Shown here piece by piece: positions 19,173-25,858 of a DNA stretch of 35,614 bases. This DNA comes from Acidobacteriota bacterium (lineage in GTDB: Bacteria; Acidobacteriota; Terriglobia; Bryobacterales; Bryobacteraceae), in assembly GCA_016871055.1 (NCBI GenBank), contig VFZW01000020.1:1-35614 (forward strand). The letters run 5' to 3'. Below the pieces are notes generated by a model. That model was not told the DNA's origin. It searched no databases and was given only the letters and a program-made list of their open reading frames with translations. Position 1 is the first letter of the stretch, and every line of letters starts with the position of its first letter. The position numbers and the translations under genes are program-made.

Positions 19173-19200
19173 TGCAACATTGTAGTTAAACTGGAGATTC
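19173..19200. promoter_or_regulatory. 28-bp divergent intergenic region with candidate minus-strand promoter
   Basis: On the minus strand AGGACA (19207-19202) and TACAAT (19184-19179) are separated by 17 bases, a plausible sigma70 promoter whose TSS would fall at or next to the ATG at 19172. On the plus strand GGAG at 19193-19196 lies 4 bases before the ATG at 19201 and can act as its ribosome binding site. The plus-strand promoter must lie inside the divergent coding sequence. Confidence 0.4.
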
Positions 19201-20037
19201 ATGTCCTTTCGTTTCCGCCACGCCATCTGCAACGAGGTTTACAAAGGATGGGACTTCCGCGACGCCTGCAAGTCCATCCGTAGCGCCGGCTACACCGGCA
19301 TCGAGATCGCACCGTTCACGCTCGCCGACGATCCGTCAACGATCACGCCCGAACGGCGGCGCGAATGCGTTGCGATCATGGCCGATGAGGGACTCGAGTT
19401 CGTCGGTCTCCATTGGTTAATGGTCGCGCCGAATGGGCTGCACGTGACCACACCGGACCACGCGCTGCGAGCGCGCAGTTGGGAGCACATCCGCACCTCG
19501 ATCGATCTCTGCGCCGATCTGATGCAAAGCGGCGGGGTAATGATATTTGGCTCCCCGAAACAGCGCAGTTCGGTGGGCGGCTTGTCCGCTCAGGAAGCTA
19601 CGCGGAACTACGTCAACGGATTGCGCAGTGTCGCGAAACACGCCGAGATGCGCGGAGTCACGTTGTTAATCGAAGCGTTACCGCCGACCGATACCGATGT
19701 CGTGACGACGCTTGACGAAGCCGCGGCCTGGGTCAAGGAGACCGACAGTCCTTCGATTCAAACGATGTTCGACTCGCATAACGCGGTAATGGAAGCCGAA
19801 CCACACGCGACGCTGGTGGCGCGCCACTTCCCGCTGATTCGCCACGTGCACGTCAACGAAATGGACGGTAAACATCCGAGCAAGGGCAACTACGATTTCA
19901 AGCCCGTGCTGCGCGCTCTCCGCGACCGCAATTACACGGGCTGGATTTCGATGGAAGCATTCGATTTCACGTTCGGTTCGGAAGCGATCGCCAACGAATC
20001 GTTGCGCCACATGGAAGCGGAGATCGCGGCACTCTAA
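19201..20037 (+). CDS. Sugar phosphate isomerase/epimerase (xylose isomerase-like TIM barrel)
   Basis: A 278-residue cytoplasmic TIM-barrel protein without a signal peptide. Family features are the opening S-x-R-x-A-I-C-N-E, G-Y-T-G-I-E-I-A-P-F (about 30-39), L-L-I-E-A-L-P-P-T (about 155-163), M-F-D-S-H-N-A (about 190) and H-V-H-V-N-E-M-D-G (about 218-226), which supply the acidic and histidine metal ligands, and W-I-S-M-E-A-F-D (about 245). Members isomerise or epimerise sugars or their phosphates. Its stop overlaps the ATG of the downstream epimerase by one base (TAATG), so the two are probably translated together and may act on related sugars. Confidence 0.88.
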   Translation: MSFRFRHAICNEVYKGWDFRDACKSIRSAGYTGIEIAPFTLADDPSTITPERRRECVAIMADEGLEFVGLHWLMVAPNGLHVTTPDHALRARSWEHIRTSIDLCADLMQSGGVMIFGSPKQRSSVGGLSAQEATRNYVNGLRSVAKHAEMRGVTLLIEALPPTDTDVVTTLDEAAAWVKETDSPSIQTMFDSHNAVMEAEPHATLVARHFPLIRHVHVNEMDGKHPSKGNYDFKPVLRALRDRNYTGWISMEAFDFTFGSEAIANESLRHMEAEIAAL

Positions 20038-20978
20038 TGTCTACACGTTACTTGATCACGGGCGGCGCCGGTTTTATTGGTTCGGCACTGGTGCGCGAGC
20101 TCTTGCAGTCGGGCCAAGCGCGCGTCGCGGTCATCGACAACATGCTGAGCGGCAAGCCGGCGAACCTCGAAGAGGTGAAAGAACGAGTCGACGTGCACGT
20201 CACCGACATCCGCGAGTTCGCCGCGATTCGGCCATTGTTTGCTGGTATCGACACGGTTTTTCATCTCGCCGCGATACCCTCGGTGCCAAGATCGATTAAG
20301 GACCCGGTGCCTTCGCACGACGTCAATTGCAACGGCACGTTCAACGTCTATCGCGCGGCGAAGGAGGCCGGCGTGCGTCGCGTGGTCTACGCCGCGTCGA
20401 GCTCAGCGTACGGAGATACGCTGGTACTGCCGAAGGTGGAGACGATGGCGCCGAAGCCGAAGTCGCCGTATGCTTTACAAAAACTCCTAGGCGAGTATTA
20501 CGGTTCGGTGTTTCACTCCTGCTACGGGCTGGAGGCGGTGTCGCTACGCTTCTTCAACGTGTTCGGACCGCGCCAGGATCCGGGCAGCCCGTATTCGGGC
20601 GTATTGAGTTTGTTCATGAAGGCGGCCCTTGAAAACACCGCGCCGCCGATCTTCGGCGATGGCGAGCAGACACGCGATTTCACCTACGTCGAAGACGTGG
20701 CGGCGCTGGTACACAAGGCCGCGCACGCGCCAGGTGTTTCCGGTAACGTCTACAACGCTGGCAATGGGAATCGCTACTCGTTGAACTTCCTTTGGAGCGA
20801 AGTGCAGAAGCTGGCAGGCGTTTCCATTCCCGCGAAGTACGGCCCGCCGCGGGAAGGCGACGTCCGTGATTCGCAGGCCGATACCACGGCGGCGCGACGC
20901 GATCTTGGTCACGATCCGCAGTTTCCGATTGAAGAGGGATTGCGGCGTACGTTCGAGTGGTATCGGGCGTCGTGCTGA
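20037..20978 (+). CDS. NAD-dependent epimerase/dehydratase (UDP-sugar 4-epimerase-like)
   Basis: This 313-residue extended short-chain dehydrogenase has the N-terminal NAD motif T-G-G-A-G-F-I-G (8-15), serine in S-S-S-A-Y-G (about 120-125), and the catalytic Y-A-L-Q-K pair (about 144-148). P-R-Q-D-P (about 181) and R-D-F-T-Y-V-E-D-V (about 215) are typical of UDP-glucose/UDP-N-acetylglucosamine 4-epimerases. It probably makes nucleotide sugars for envelope polysaccharides, but other NDP-sugar epimerases or dehydratases share these motifs. It is coupled to the upstream isomerase gene (TAATG) and overlaps the start of the laccase-domain gene. Confidence 0.9.
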   Translation: MSTRYLITGGAGFIGSALVRELLQSGQARVAVIDNMLSGKPANLEEVKERVDVHVTDIREFAAIRPLFAGIDTVFHLAAIPSVPRSIKDPVPSHDVNCNGTFNVYRAAKEAGVRRVVYAASSSAYGDTLVLPKVETMAPKPKSPYALQKLLGEYYGSVFHSCYGLEAVSLRFFNVFGPRQDPGSPYSGVLSLFMKAALENTAPPIFGDGEQTRDFTYVEDVAALVHKAAHAPGVSGNVYNAGNGNRYSLNFLWSEVQKLAGVSIPAKYGPPREGDVRDSQADTTAARRDLGHDPQFPIEEGLRRTFEWYRASC

Positions 20979-21589
20979 CCTCCGAGATATTAGAGCGCGA
21001 AACATGGCTGGAACATGGCTTCGGCACGCGGCATGACGGCGCTTGGACGCCCTATGAATTGACGGCGCGGCTGAAGCAGACGCATTCGGCGACTTTCGTT
21101 TCGACTTTCGCGCCCGGACACCGCGGCGAAGGCGATGCGTTGCTGTCCACGCAGCAAGGGCTGTGGCTTGAGATTCGCACGGCCGACTGCGTGCCGGTGC
21201 TAATTGCCGACCCTGGGCGCCGCGCCGTCGCGGCTGTGCATGCTGGATGGCGAGGCACGGCGGCGCGAATTATTGGCGAAGTGGTTGAGCGGATGGTGTC
21301 TGATGGATCCCGGCGCGAGGCTCTGTTGGCGGCGATTGGGCCGGCAATCGGCGCGTGTTGTTTTGAAGTAGGCGAGGATGTGGCAACACACTTTCCCATC
21401 GAACGAATAGAGCGTGATCCGCGGCCATTTGTCGACTTGATCGCGGCGAACCGCCGGCAACTTGTAGGCGCAGGCCTTCAACGCATCGACGCACTCGGAC
21501 TTTGCACCCACTGCGATGCGGAACTGTTTCATTCGTTCCGGCGCGACAAGGGCGACGGACGAATGGTCAGCGCAATTCGGGTGCGATAG
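20972..21589 (+). CDS. pgeF: PgeF/YfiH-type polyphenol oxidase (peptidoglycan editing factor)
   Basis: A protein of about 205 residues with the DUF152/multicopper-laccase-like domain. It keeps the conserved ligand set: Q-T-H-S (H38), T-A-D-C-V-P (C73) and H-A-G-W-R-G (H90), with I-G-A-C-C-F-E-V (about 126-133) and the C-terminal F-R-R-D-K-G-D-G-R. Members act as purine nucleoside phosphorylase/adenosine deaminase-type enzymes (FAMIN/YfiH group) or remove misincorporated L-Ser from peptidoglycan precursors (PgeF). GTG at 20972 overlaps the epimerase stop by 7 bases; GTG at 20957 is an alternative adding five residues. Neither has a strong ribosome binding site, so translational coupling is likely. 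Its 3' end overlaps the convergent cinA by 23 bases. Confidence 0.88.
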   Translation: MLTSEILERETWLEHGFGTRHDGAWTPYELTARLKQTHSATFVSTFAPGHRGEGDALLSTQQGLWLEIRTADCVPVLIADPGRRAVAAVHAGWRGTAARIIGEVVERMVSDGSRREALLAAIGPAIGACCFEVGEDVATHFPIERIERDPRPFVDLIAANRRQLVGAGLQRIDALGLCTHCDAELFHSFRRDKGDGRMVSAIRVR

Positions 21590-22793
21590 ATCGCCGCAGC
21601 CAGTCCAGGCAATTGATCACGGCCAAGCCCCTAACACGCTGGCGGTCGCCGAAGAGACTCAAACGCCGCGCGTGTGTGTGCTTGGGCGTGGCGAGTCCGA
21701 TATAGACTAACCCGGCCCGATCACCGTCGGCGTAACCGGTTACGCTGAGGGCGTACGTTGCGTTTGTCTTAGCGCGGGCGCCAGAAGCCATCGCTATGGA
21801 GACTTCTTCACTCACTTCCGTATGCTTCTCGATCAGAGCCGGAGGCACGTCCAGCAATGCCGTCTTCATTTCGTTCGTATACGTCAGGAATCCGCCCGCG
21901 AAGTACTTGCTCGAGCCGCTCACTTCGGTGATCGTGGCGCCTAACAGGCCACCTGTACAGCTTTCCGCAACGGCTACGGTTTGGCCATGCGCGCGCAGCA
22001 TGTCACCCACTGTTTTCGATAGCGAGTCGCCGTTGTTTGAGTAGATGCGATCGCCGATCAAACTCTCGATATGGGAGCCCAGTTCTTCGAGAAGGGTCTC
22101 CGCTTCTTCGGCGTTCACAGAACGCGCGCGCAGGTGTATATCGATATCACCGGCGGCGGCCAGAATCGTCGTCACAGGGTTCGCGTACTTGGTGTAGACC
22201 GGCGCGATCAGCGAGTCAAGATCGCTCTCGCCCATCAACGCGACGCGATACCAACGGGCGCGAATCGCCATCGGCGGAAGAATTTGGCTGAGTTTTGGAA
22301 CGATTTCCGAGGCGACCATTGGCTTCAACTCACGCGGCGGCCCCGGTAGCATGACAAGTATCTTTCCGGACCGGCTGAACCACTGGCCAGGCGCGGTGCC
22401 GTTTGGATTCGGAAGCACCTCTGCACCATTCAGGATGTCGGCCTGGCGCCGGTTGTTCGCGCTCGGAGTGCGGTTGAATTTCTTGAAGCGTTCTTCGATT
22501 CGATGCCAGACCGATTCGTCGTAATGTTGGCCGACGCCCAATGCCGCGGCCGCGGCGTCGCGCGTCACGTCGTCCTCGGTCGGACCGAGACCGCCGGTCA
22601 GAATGACGAGTTCCGACGAAGCGAGCGCGGCTGCAATCGCGGCGGTCAACTTCGCGCGATCGTCGCCGATGATCGACTTCGCAACAACTTCGATACCAAG
22701 CGTATTGAGCTCCTGCGTGAGGTACAGCGAGTTCGTGTCGATCTTGTCTGGCGTCAGCATCTCCGAGCCGACGGCGATGATCTCGGCGTTCAT
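21567..22793 (-). CDS. cinA: CinA family protein (COG1058 + PncC-like domains)
   Basis: This 408-residue protein has an N-terminal MoaB-like COG1058 domain (1-165) with V-G-S-E-M-L, T-G-G-L-G-P-T-E-D-D-V-T-R (67-79) and M-L-P-G-P-P-R-E-L (149-157), and a C-terminal PncC nicotinamide-nucleotide amidase-like domain (about 252-405). The C-terminal part keeps A-E-S-C-T-G-G-L (276-283) and Y305 and K310 in G-G-F-L-T-Y-T-N-E-M-K. The usual G-x-A-G-P-x-G-G loop is shortened to T-G-Y-A-D-G-D (352-358), so amidase activity is uncertain. The family takes part in recycling of NMN and ADP-ribose-type pyridine nucleotides. The start at 22793 overlaps the upstream stop codon by 4 bases; an upstream extension of eight residues has no family match. 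Confidence 0.93.
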   Translation of the reverse strand: MNAEIIAVGSEMLTPDKIDTNSLYLTQELNTLGIEVVAKSIIGDDRAKLTAAIAAALASSELVILTGGLGPTEDDVTRDAAAAALGVGQHYDESVWHRIEERFKKFNRTPSANNRRQADILNGAEVLPNPNGTAPGQWFSRSGKILVMLPGPPRELKPMVASEIVPKLSQILPPMAIRARWYRVALMGESDLDSLIAPVYTKYANPVTTILAAAGDIDIHLRARSVNAEEAETLLEELGSHIESLIGDRIYSNNGDSLSKTVGDMLRAHGQTVAVAESCTGGLLGATITEVSGSSKYFAGGFLTYTNEMKTALLDVPPALIEKHTEVSEEVSIAMASGARAKTNATYALSVTGYADGDRAGLVYIGLATPKHTHARRLSLFGDRQRVRGLAVINCLDWLRRSIAPELR

Positions 22794-23812
22794 AGCGGAC
22801 GCGGCGCAATGCCGCAATCGACGCGATACAGCGTGTTGCTGGTCGCGACGATCGCGTGGCGCGAAGGCGAGAACGCAAGGCCGACGATGCCGGGGCCGGA
22901 AAGAAACAGCTCCGCGTCGCGATCCGGCGAAATCCGCACAACGCCGCGGCGGCCGCCCAGCGACGCAGCGACATAAAGATTATCGTTTTCGTCGAATGCA
23001 AGGCCCTGCGGGCGGCCGAGACCGCGATAGAAGACTTCGACTTCGCCCTTGTTCGATATGCGGTAGACACAGTCGAAACTCGATGTTGTTGGGCCTGTCA
23101 CGTAGAGGTAGCCTTCCGGCCCAAACGCGAGATGGTAAGCGGCGATCGACGGTTCGACCGTTGCGTAGACATAGATCTGGCGGTCACGGCTGATCTTGAA
23201 AATCGTGCCGCTACGATCGCCGACGTAGAGGAAACCCTCGTGATCGAACGCGATGCCGGTGGCGACGCCCATGCCTTCAACGAACACCGCCATCTCGCCA
23301 TTCGGCGTGACTTCGTAAATAATGCCGTCGAAGCGGCTCGATACGTAGAGAATGCCATCCTGATCGAACGCGAGTCCCGTGGCGTTCATGATGTCGGTCA
23401 GGAACGGCGTCGCGCCTTCGCGCGGATCGATGCGATAAACCGACACCTGCGTCTTCTGTCCGCGGCTTCCCGAAAACGTGGAGAACACGATACCTTTACG
23501 ATCCACGGCCGGGTTGGCGACCGGATGCAAATTGTCCGCAATCGGTATGCCGACCTCGCAGGTCCACTGCGAACTCGACAAATCTCCGCTTGCGACACGC
23601 AACGAGCTATCGGTCGCGTTGTCGGGCACACGCGCGATGCAGTAAGAATCCGAACCGATGATCAGCGGCGCCGACACTTCTCCGAGCAGAACGCGAGGAC
23701 GGTCGGCGGTCGCGAATCCGCGGCCGTGAATGCGTATCTCGCCTCCAGGTATCGCAGCCTCCGGAGAAATCTGTTCTATGTTCGGATTCTTATCAACTAC
23801 TTTGCGTGGCAT
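22790..23812 (-). CDS. IPT/TIG domain plus NHL/SMP-30-like beta-propeller protein
   Basis: A 340-residue protein with an N-terminal immunoglobulin-like IPT/TIG domain (about 10-80; P-G-G-E-I-R-I-H-G-R-G-F) followed by a six-bladed NHL/SMP-30-type propeller (about 85-335). The blades repeat G-I-A-F-D-H-E-G-F-L-Y-V-G/A-D, G-L-A-F-D-x-D-G-I-L-Y-V and similar. No signal peptide is visible, which is odd for this domain pair and suggests a cytoplasmic protein or a non-standard route. The ATG at 23812 is chosen, 2 bases after pgpA; a GTG at 23833 would overlap pgpA. It may be a lactonase-like enzyme or only a binding scaffold. It lies between pgpA and cinA and overlaps cinA by 4 bases. Confidence 0.8.
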   Translation of the reverse strand: MPRKVVDKNPNIEQISPEAAIPGGEIRIHGRGFATADRPRVLLGEVSAPLIIGSDSYCIARVPDNATDSSLRVASGDLSSSQWTCEVGIPIADNLHPVANPAVDRKGIVFSTFSGSRGQKTQVSVYRIDPREGATPFLTDIMNATGLAFDQDGILYVSSRFDGIIYEVTPNGEMAVFVEGMGVATGIAFDHEGFLYVGDRSGTIFKISRDRQIYVYATVEPSIAAYHLAFGPEGYLYVTGPTTSSFDCVYRISNKGEVEVFYRGLGRPQGLAFDENDNLYVAASLGGRRGVVRISPDRDAELFLSGPGIVGLAFSPSRHAIVATSNTLYRVDCGIAPRPL

Positions 23813-23814
23813 AC

Positions 23815-24261
23815 CTAATAAAGATTGTTCCACCCGAGGACGCGCATGACAACCGCGCCATACACGCCGGCCATCACGTCGTCCATCACAATGCCGGTTC
23901 CTCCGGGCAGTTTTTCAAGTTGCCTGACCGGCGGCGGCTTGTAGATATCGAAGAGACGAAATAGCGCAAACGCCAATATCCATGGGGTCGCCGACGACAG
24001 ATGCGTCGCGCCGGCCAGTGCGATCCACTGGCCGATTACTTCGTCGACAACAACCTCCTGCGGGTCCTTGCCGCCACGCGAGGCGGCGTATGCGTTCGCC
24101 GCCCAAATTGACGGAATGATCATCACGGCGATCATCCACCACAGGTACGCCGGCGCAAGCAGCGCGCACACGATACCGCCGACAGCGCCCGCGGTGCCCG
24201 GACCCTTCGGCACGTAGCCGCAGCCAAACCACGTCGCGATCCACACCGCCAACCGCGTCAT
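23815..24261 (-). CDS. pgpA: Phosphatidylglycerophosphatase A
   Basis: PgpA removes the phosphate from phosphatidylglycerophosphate to give phosphatidylglycerol in the inner membrane. The 148-residue protein is close to the usual size, with F-G-C-G-Y-V-P-K-G-P-G-T-A-G at the N-terminus (about 12-25), three or four membrane segments, the acidic V-V-V-D-E-V-I-G (about 74-81), F-R-L-F-D-I-Y-K-P-P-P (about 104-114) and the terminal I-V-M-D-D-V-M-A-G. The ATG at 24261 overlaps the yacG stop by one base (TAATG); the longer open frame upstream is the frame-shifted shadow of yacG. It lies in the rimO-yacG-pgpA run. Confidence 0.93.
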   Translation of the reverse strand: MTRLAVWIATWFGCGYVPKGPGTAGAVGGIVCALLAPAYLWWMIAVMIIPSIWAANAYAASRGGKDPQEVVVDEVIGQWIALAGATHLSSATPWILAFALFRLFDIYKPPPVRQLEKLPGGTGIVMDDVMAGVYGAVVMRVLGWNNLY

Positions 24262-24437
24262 TAATTTGGTTTTCCGTCGAAGGGCATCTCGTCGAGATCT
24301 TCCGGGCGAAGCGGCGTGGAAATCACATATTTCTCCGACGCCCAGTTGCCGAGGTCGATCTCCTTGCAACGCGCGCTGCAGAACGGCATGAACGGATCGG
24401 TGAACGCAACTTGCGCTTTGCAGATTGGACATTTCAT
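24261..24437 (-). CDS. yacG: YacG-type zinc-finger protein (DNA gyrase inhibitor family)
   Basis: A 58-residue gene that is easy to miss because of its size. The product starts M-K-C-P-I-C-K-A and has zinc ligands C3, C6, C20 and C24 in C-P-I-C...F-C-S-A-R-C, followed by K-E-I-D-L-G-N-W, the YacG hallmark, and an acidic tail. E. coli YacG (about 65 residues) binds GyrB and inhibits DNA gyrase. ATG at 24437 overlaps the rimO stop by four bases (ATGA) and its TAA overlaps the pgpA ATG by one base, so translation of all three is probably coupled. Confidence 0.93.
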   Translation of the reverse strand: MKCPICKAQVAFTDPFMPFCSARCKEIDLGNWASEKYVISTPLRPEDLDEMPFDGKPN

Positions 24438-25846
24438 CGGTGTGGAAGTGGATTGGTTACACTGTGCCCGGCAAGGATCGGAAACATTGGCTTCGGCGGT
24501 TGCGGCATCGCCACACCCGCGTCGACCAACTCTCCTTCCAAATCATAATCGTGCGCTTTCGTAATGCGCATGCGGCGGAACTGACCTTGGGCGAGTGGGC
24601 CCGCGCCGGGATCGGTGATGTAGCAGACACCATCAATGTCAGGCGCTTGCGTCGACAGTCGCGCTTCCCAAAGCAACTCGGATTCCTTCGACGGCCCCTC
24701 GACGAGCACGGTGAATTCGCGGCCGACCAGTTCGCGATTGCGGACCTTGCTGATCTTGCGCTGCACCGCCATCAAGCCGCGCTTGCGGTTGTAGATCGTA
24801 CGGCCATCGACCTTGCCGTCGAGCTTGAAACTCTCGCTGGTATCTTCGTCGGAGTAGGTGAACACACCCAGGCGATCGAACTTCGCCACCGCCACGAACT
24901 GCTTAAGTTCTTCGAAATCGGCGTCGGTCTCCCCGGGGAACCCAACAATCATCGAGGTTCGTATGGCGACACCCGGTATGGTCTCGCGAATCCGTTCGAT
25001 CAGTTTCAAGAACGCATCGCCATGCGAACCGCGCTTCATCCTTTTCAGCACGTTGCGCGAAGCGTGTTGCAGCGGCATGTCGATGTACTTCACAAGCGAT
25101 GCATAGGCCGCAATCGTGTCGAGCAGCTTCTGCGTGACTCGATTGGGATAGCAGTAGAGGAATCGCACCCACTTCTCGTGCGCAGTTTCGATCTGAGAAA
25201 GCCGCTCCAACAATCGCGCCAAGCCGTCTTTCAGACCGAGGTCTTCGCCATAACAAGTCGTGTCCTGCCCAATCAAGTTGATTTCGCGCACGCCATCGGC
25301 GAAAAGGTTTTTCGCTTCGTTGACGACGCTCTCGAAACGGCGGCTGCGAAATGCGCCGCGGTAGTGGGGGATCACGCAGAACGTGCACGGATGGTCGCAG
25401 CCTTCGGCGATCTTCATGTACGCGAAATGCCGCGGCGTAGTACGGACGCGCGGCGTGAGGTCGTGATAGAGATACGGGGCGGCGCCGTCTTCGCGCGGGG
25501 TTAGTCCTTCACACATCGCCACGACTTTGTCGAGCTCGTTAGTACCGATGACCGCATCGACCTCCGGCAACTGCGCCGCGATTTCACCGCGATACCGCTC
25601 AACCAAGCAACCCGCGACTACCAGTCGCTGCGCGCGGCCGGTCTTCTTGTATTCCGCCATTTCGAGAATCGTGTCGATCGACTCTTTCTTAGCGGGATCG
25701 ATGAAGCTGCAAGTGTTGACGACAATGACATCGGCTTCTTCCGGCGAGGGCGTGAGCGTGTGACCGGCCATTGAGATATTGCCCATCATTACCTCGGTGT
25801 CGACGAGATTTTTCGGGCAGCCGAGGCTGACAAATCCAATTTTCAA
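24434..25846 (-). CDS. rimO: Ribosomal protein S12 methylthiotransferase RimO
   Basis: A radical-SAM enzyme that methylthiolates an aspartate of ribosomal protein S12. The 470 residues hold the UPF0004 domain with iron-sulfur ligands C10 (S-L-G-C-P-K-N), C46 (N-T-C-S-F) and C80 (A-G-C-L-V-E-R-Y), then the radical-SAM cluster C150-x3-C154-x2-C157 (E-G-C-D-H-P-C-T-F-C) and a C-terminal TRAM domain (about 370-440). S-L-G-C-P-K-N-L-V-D-T-E is the RimO-type start and sets it apart from MiaB. The protein runs about 25 residues past the TRAM domain. It lies 12 bases after an ankyrin gene and overlaps yacG by 4 bases. Confidence 0.96.
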   Translation of the reverse strand: MKIGFVSLGCPKNLVDTEVMMGNISMAGHTLTPSPEEADVIVVNTCSFIDPAKKESIDTILEMAEYKKTGRAQRLVVAGCLVERYRGEIAAQLPEVDAVIGTNELDKVVAMCEGLTPREDGAAPYLYHDLTPRVRTTPRHFAYMKIAEGCDHPCTFCVIPHYRGAFRSRRFESVVNEAKNLFADGVREINLIGQDTTCYGEDLGLKDGLARLLERLSQIETAHEKWVRFLYCYPNRVTQKLLDTIAAYASLVKYIDMPLQHASRNVLKRMKRGSHGDAFLKLIERIRETIPGVAIRTSMIVGFPGETDADFEELKQFVAVAKFDRLGVFTYSDEDTSESFKLDGKVDGRTIYNRKRGLMAVQRKISKVRNRELVGREFTVLVEGPSKESELLWEARLSTQAPDIDGVCYITDPGAGPLAQGQFRRMRITKAHDYDLEGELVDAGVAMPQPPKPMFPILAGHSVTNPLPHR

Positions 25847-25858
25847 GCGTGGGAGTTC

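Noticed and set aside
20957-20971. Five-residue extension of the PgeF-type protein from the GTG at 20957
   Set aside because: It deepens the overlap with the epimerase gene without adding conserved sequence; kept only as an alternative start.
22856-23818. A 320-residue plus-strand open frame opposite the TIG/NHL gene
   Set aside because: The minus-strand frame has regular propeller blades, while the plus-strand product is Arg/Ala/Asp-rich without recognisable features.
24425-25504. A 359-residue plus-strand open frame opposite rimO
   Set aside because: rimO has all iron-sulfur and radical-SAM cysteines on the minus strand; the opposite frame shows no domain or ribosome binding site.
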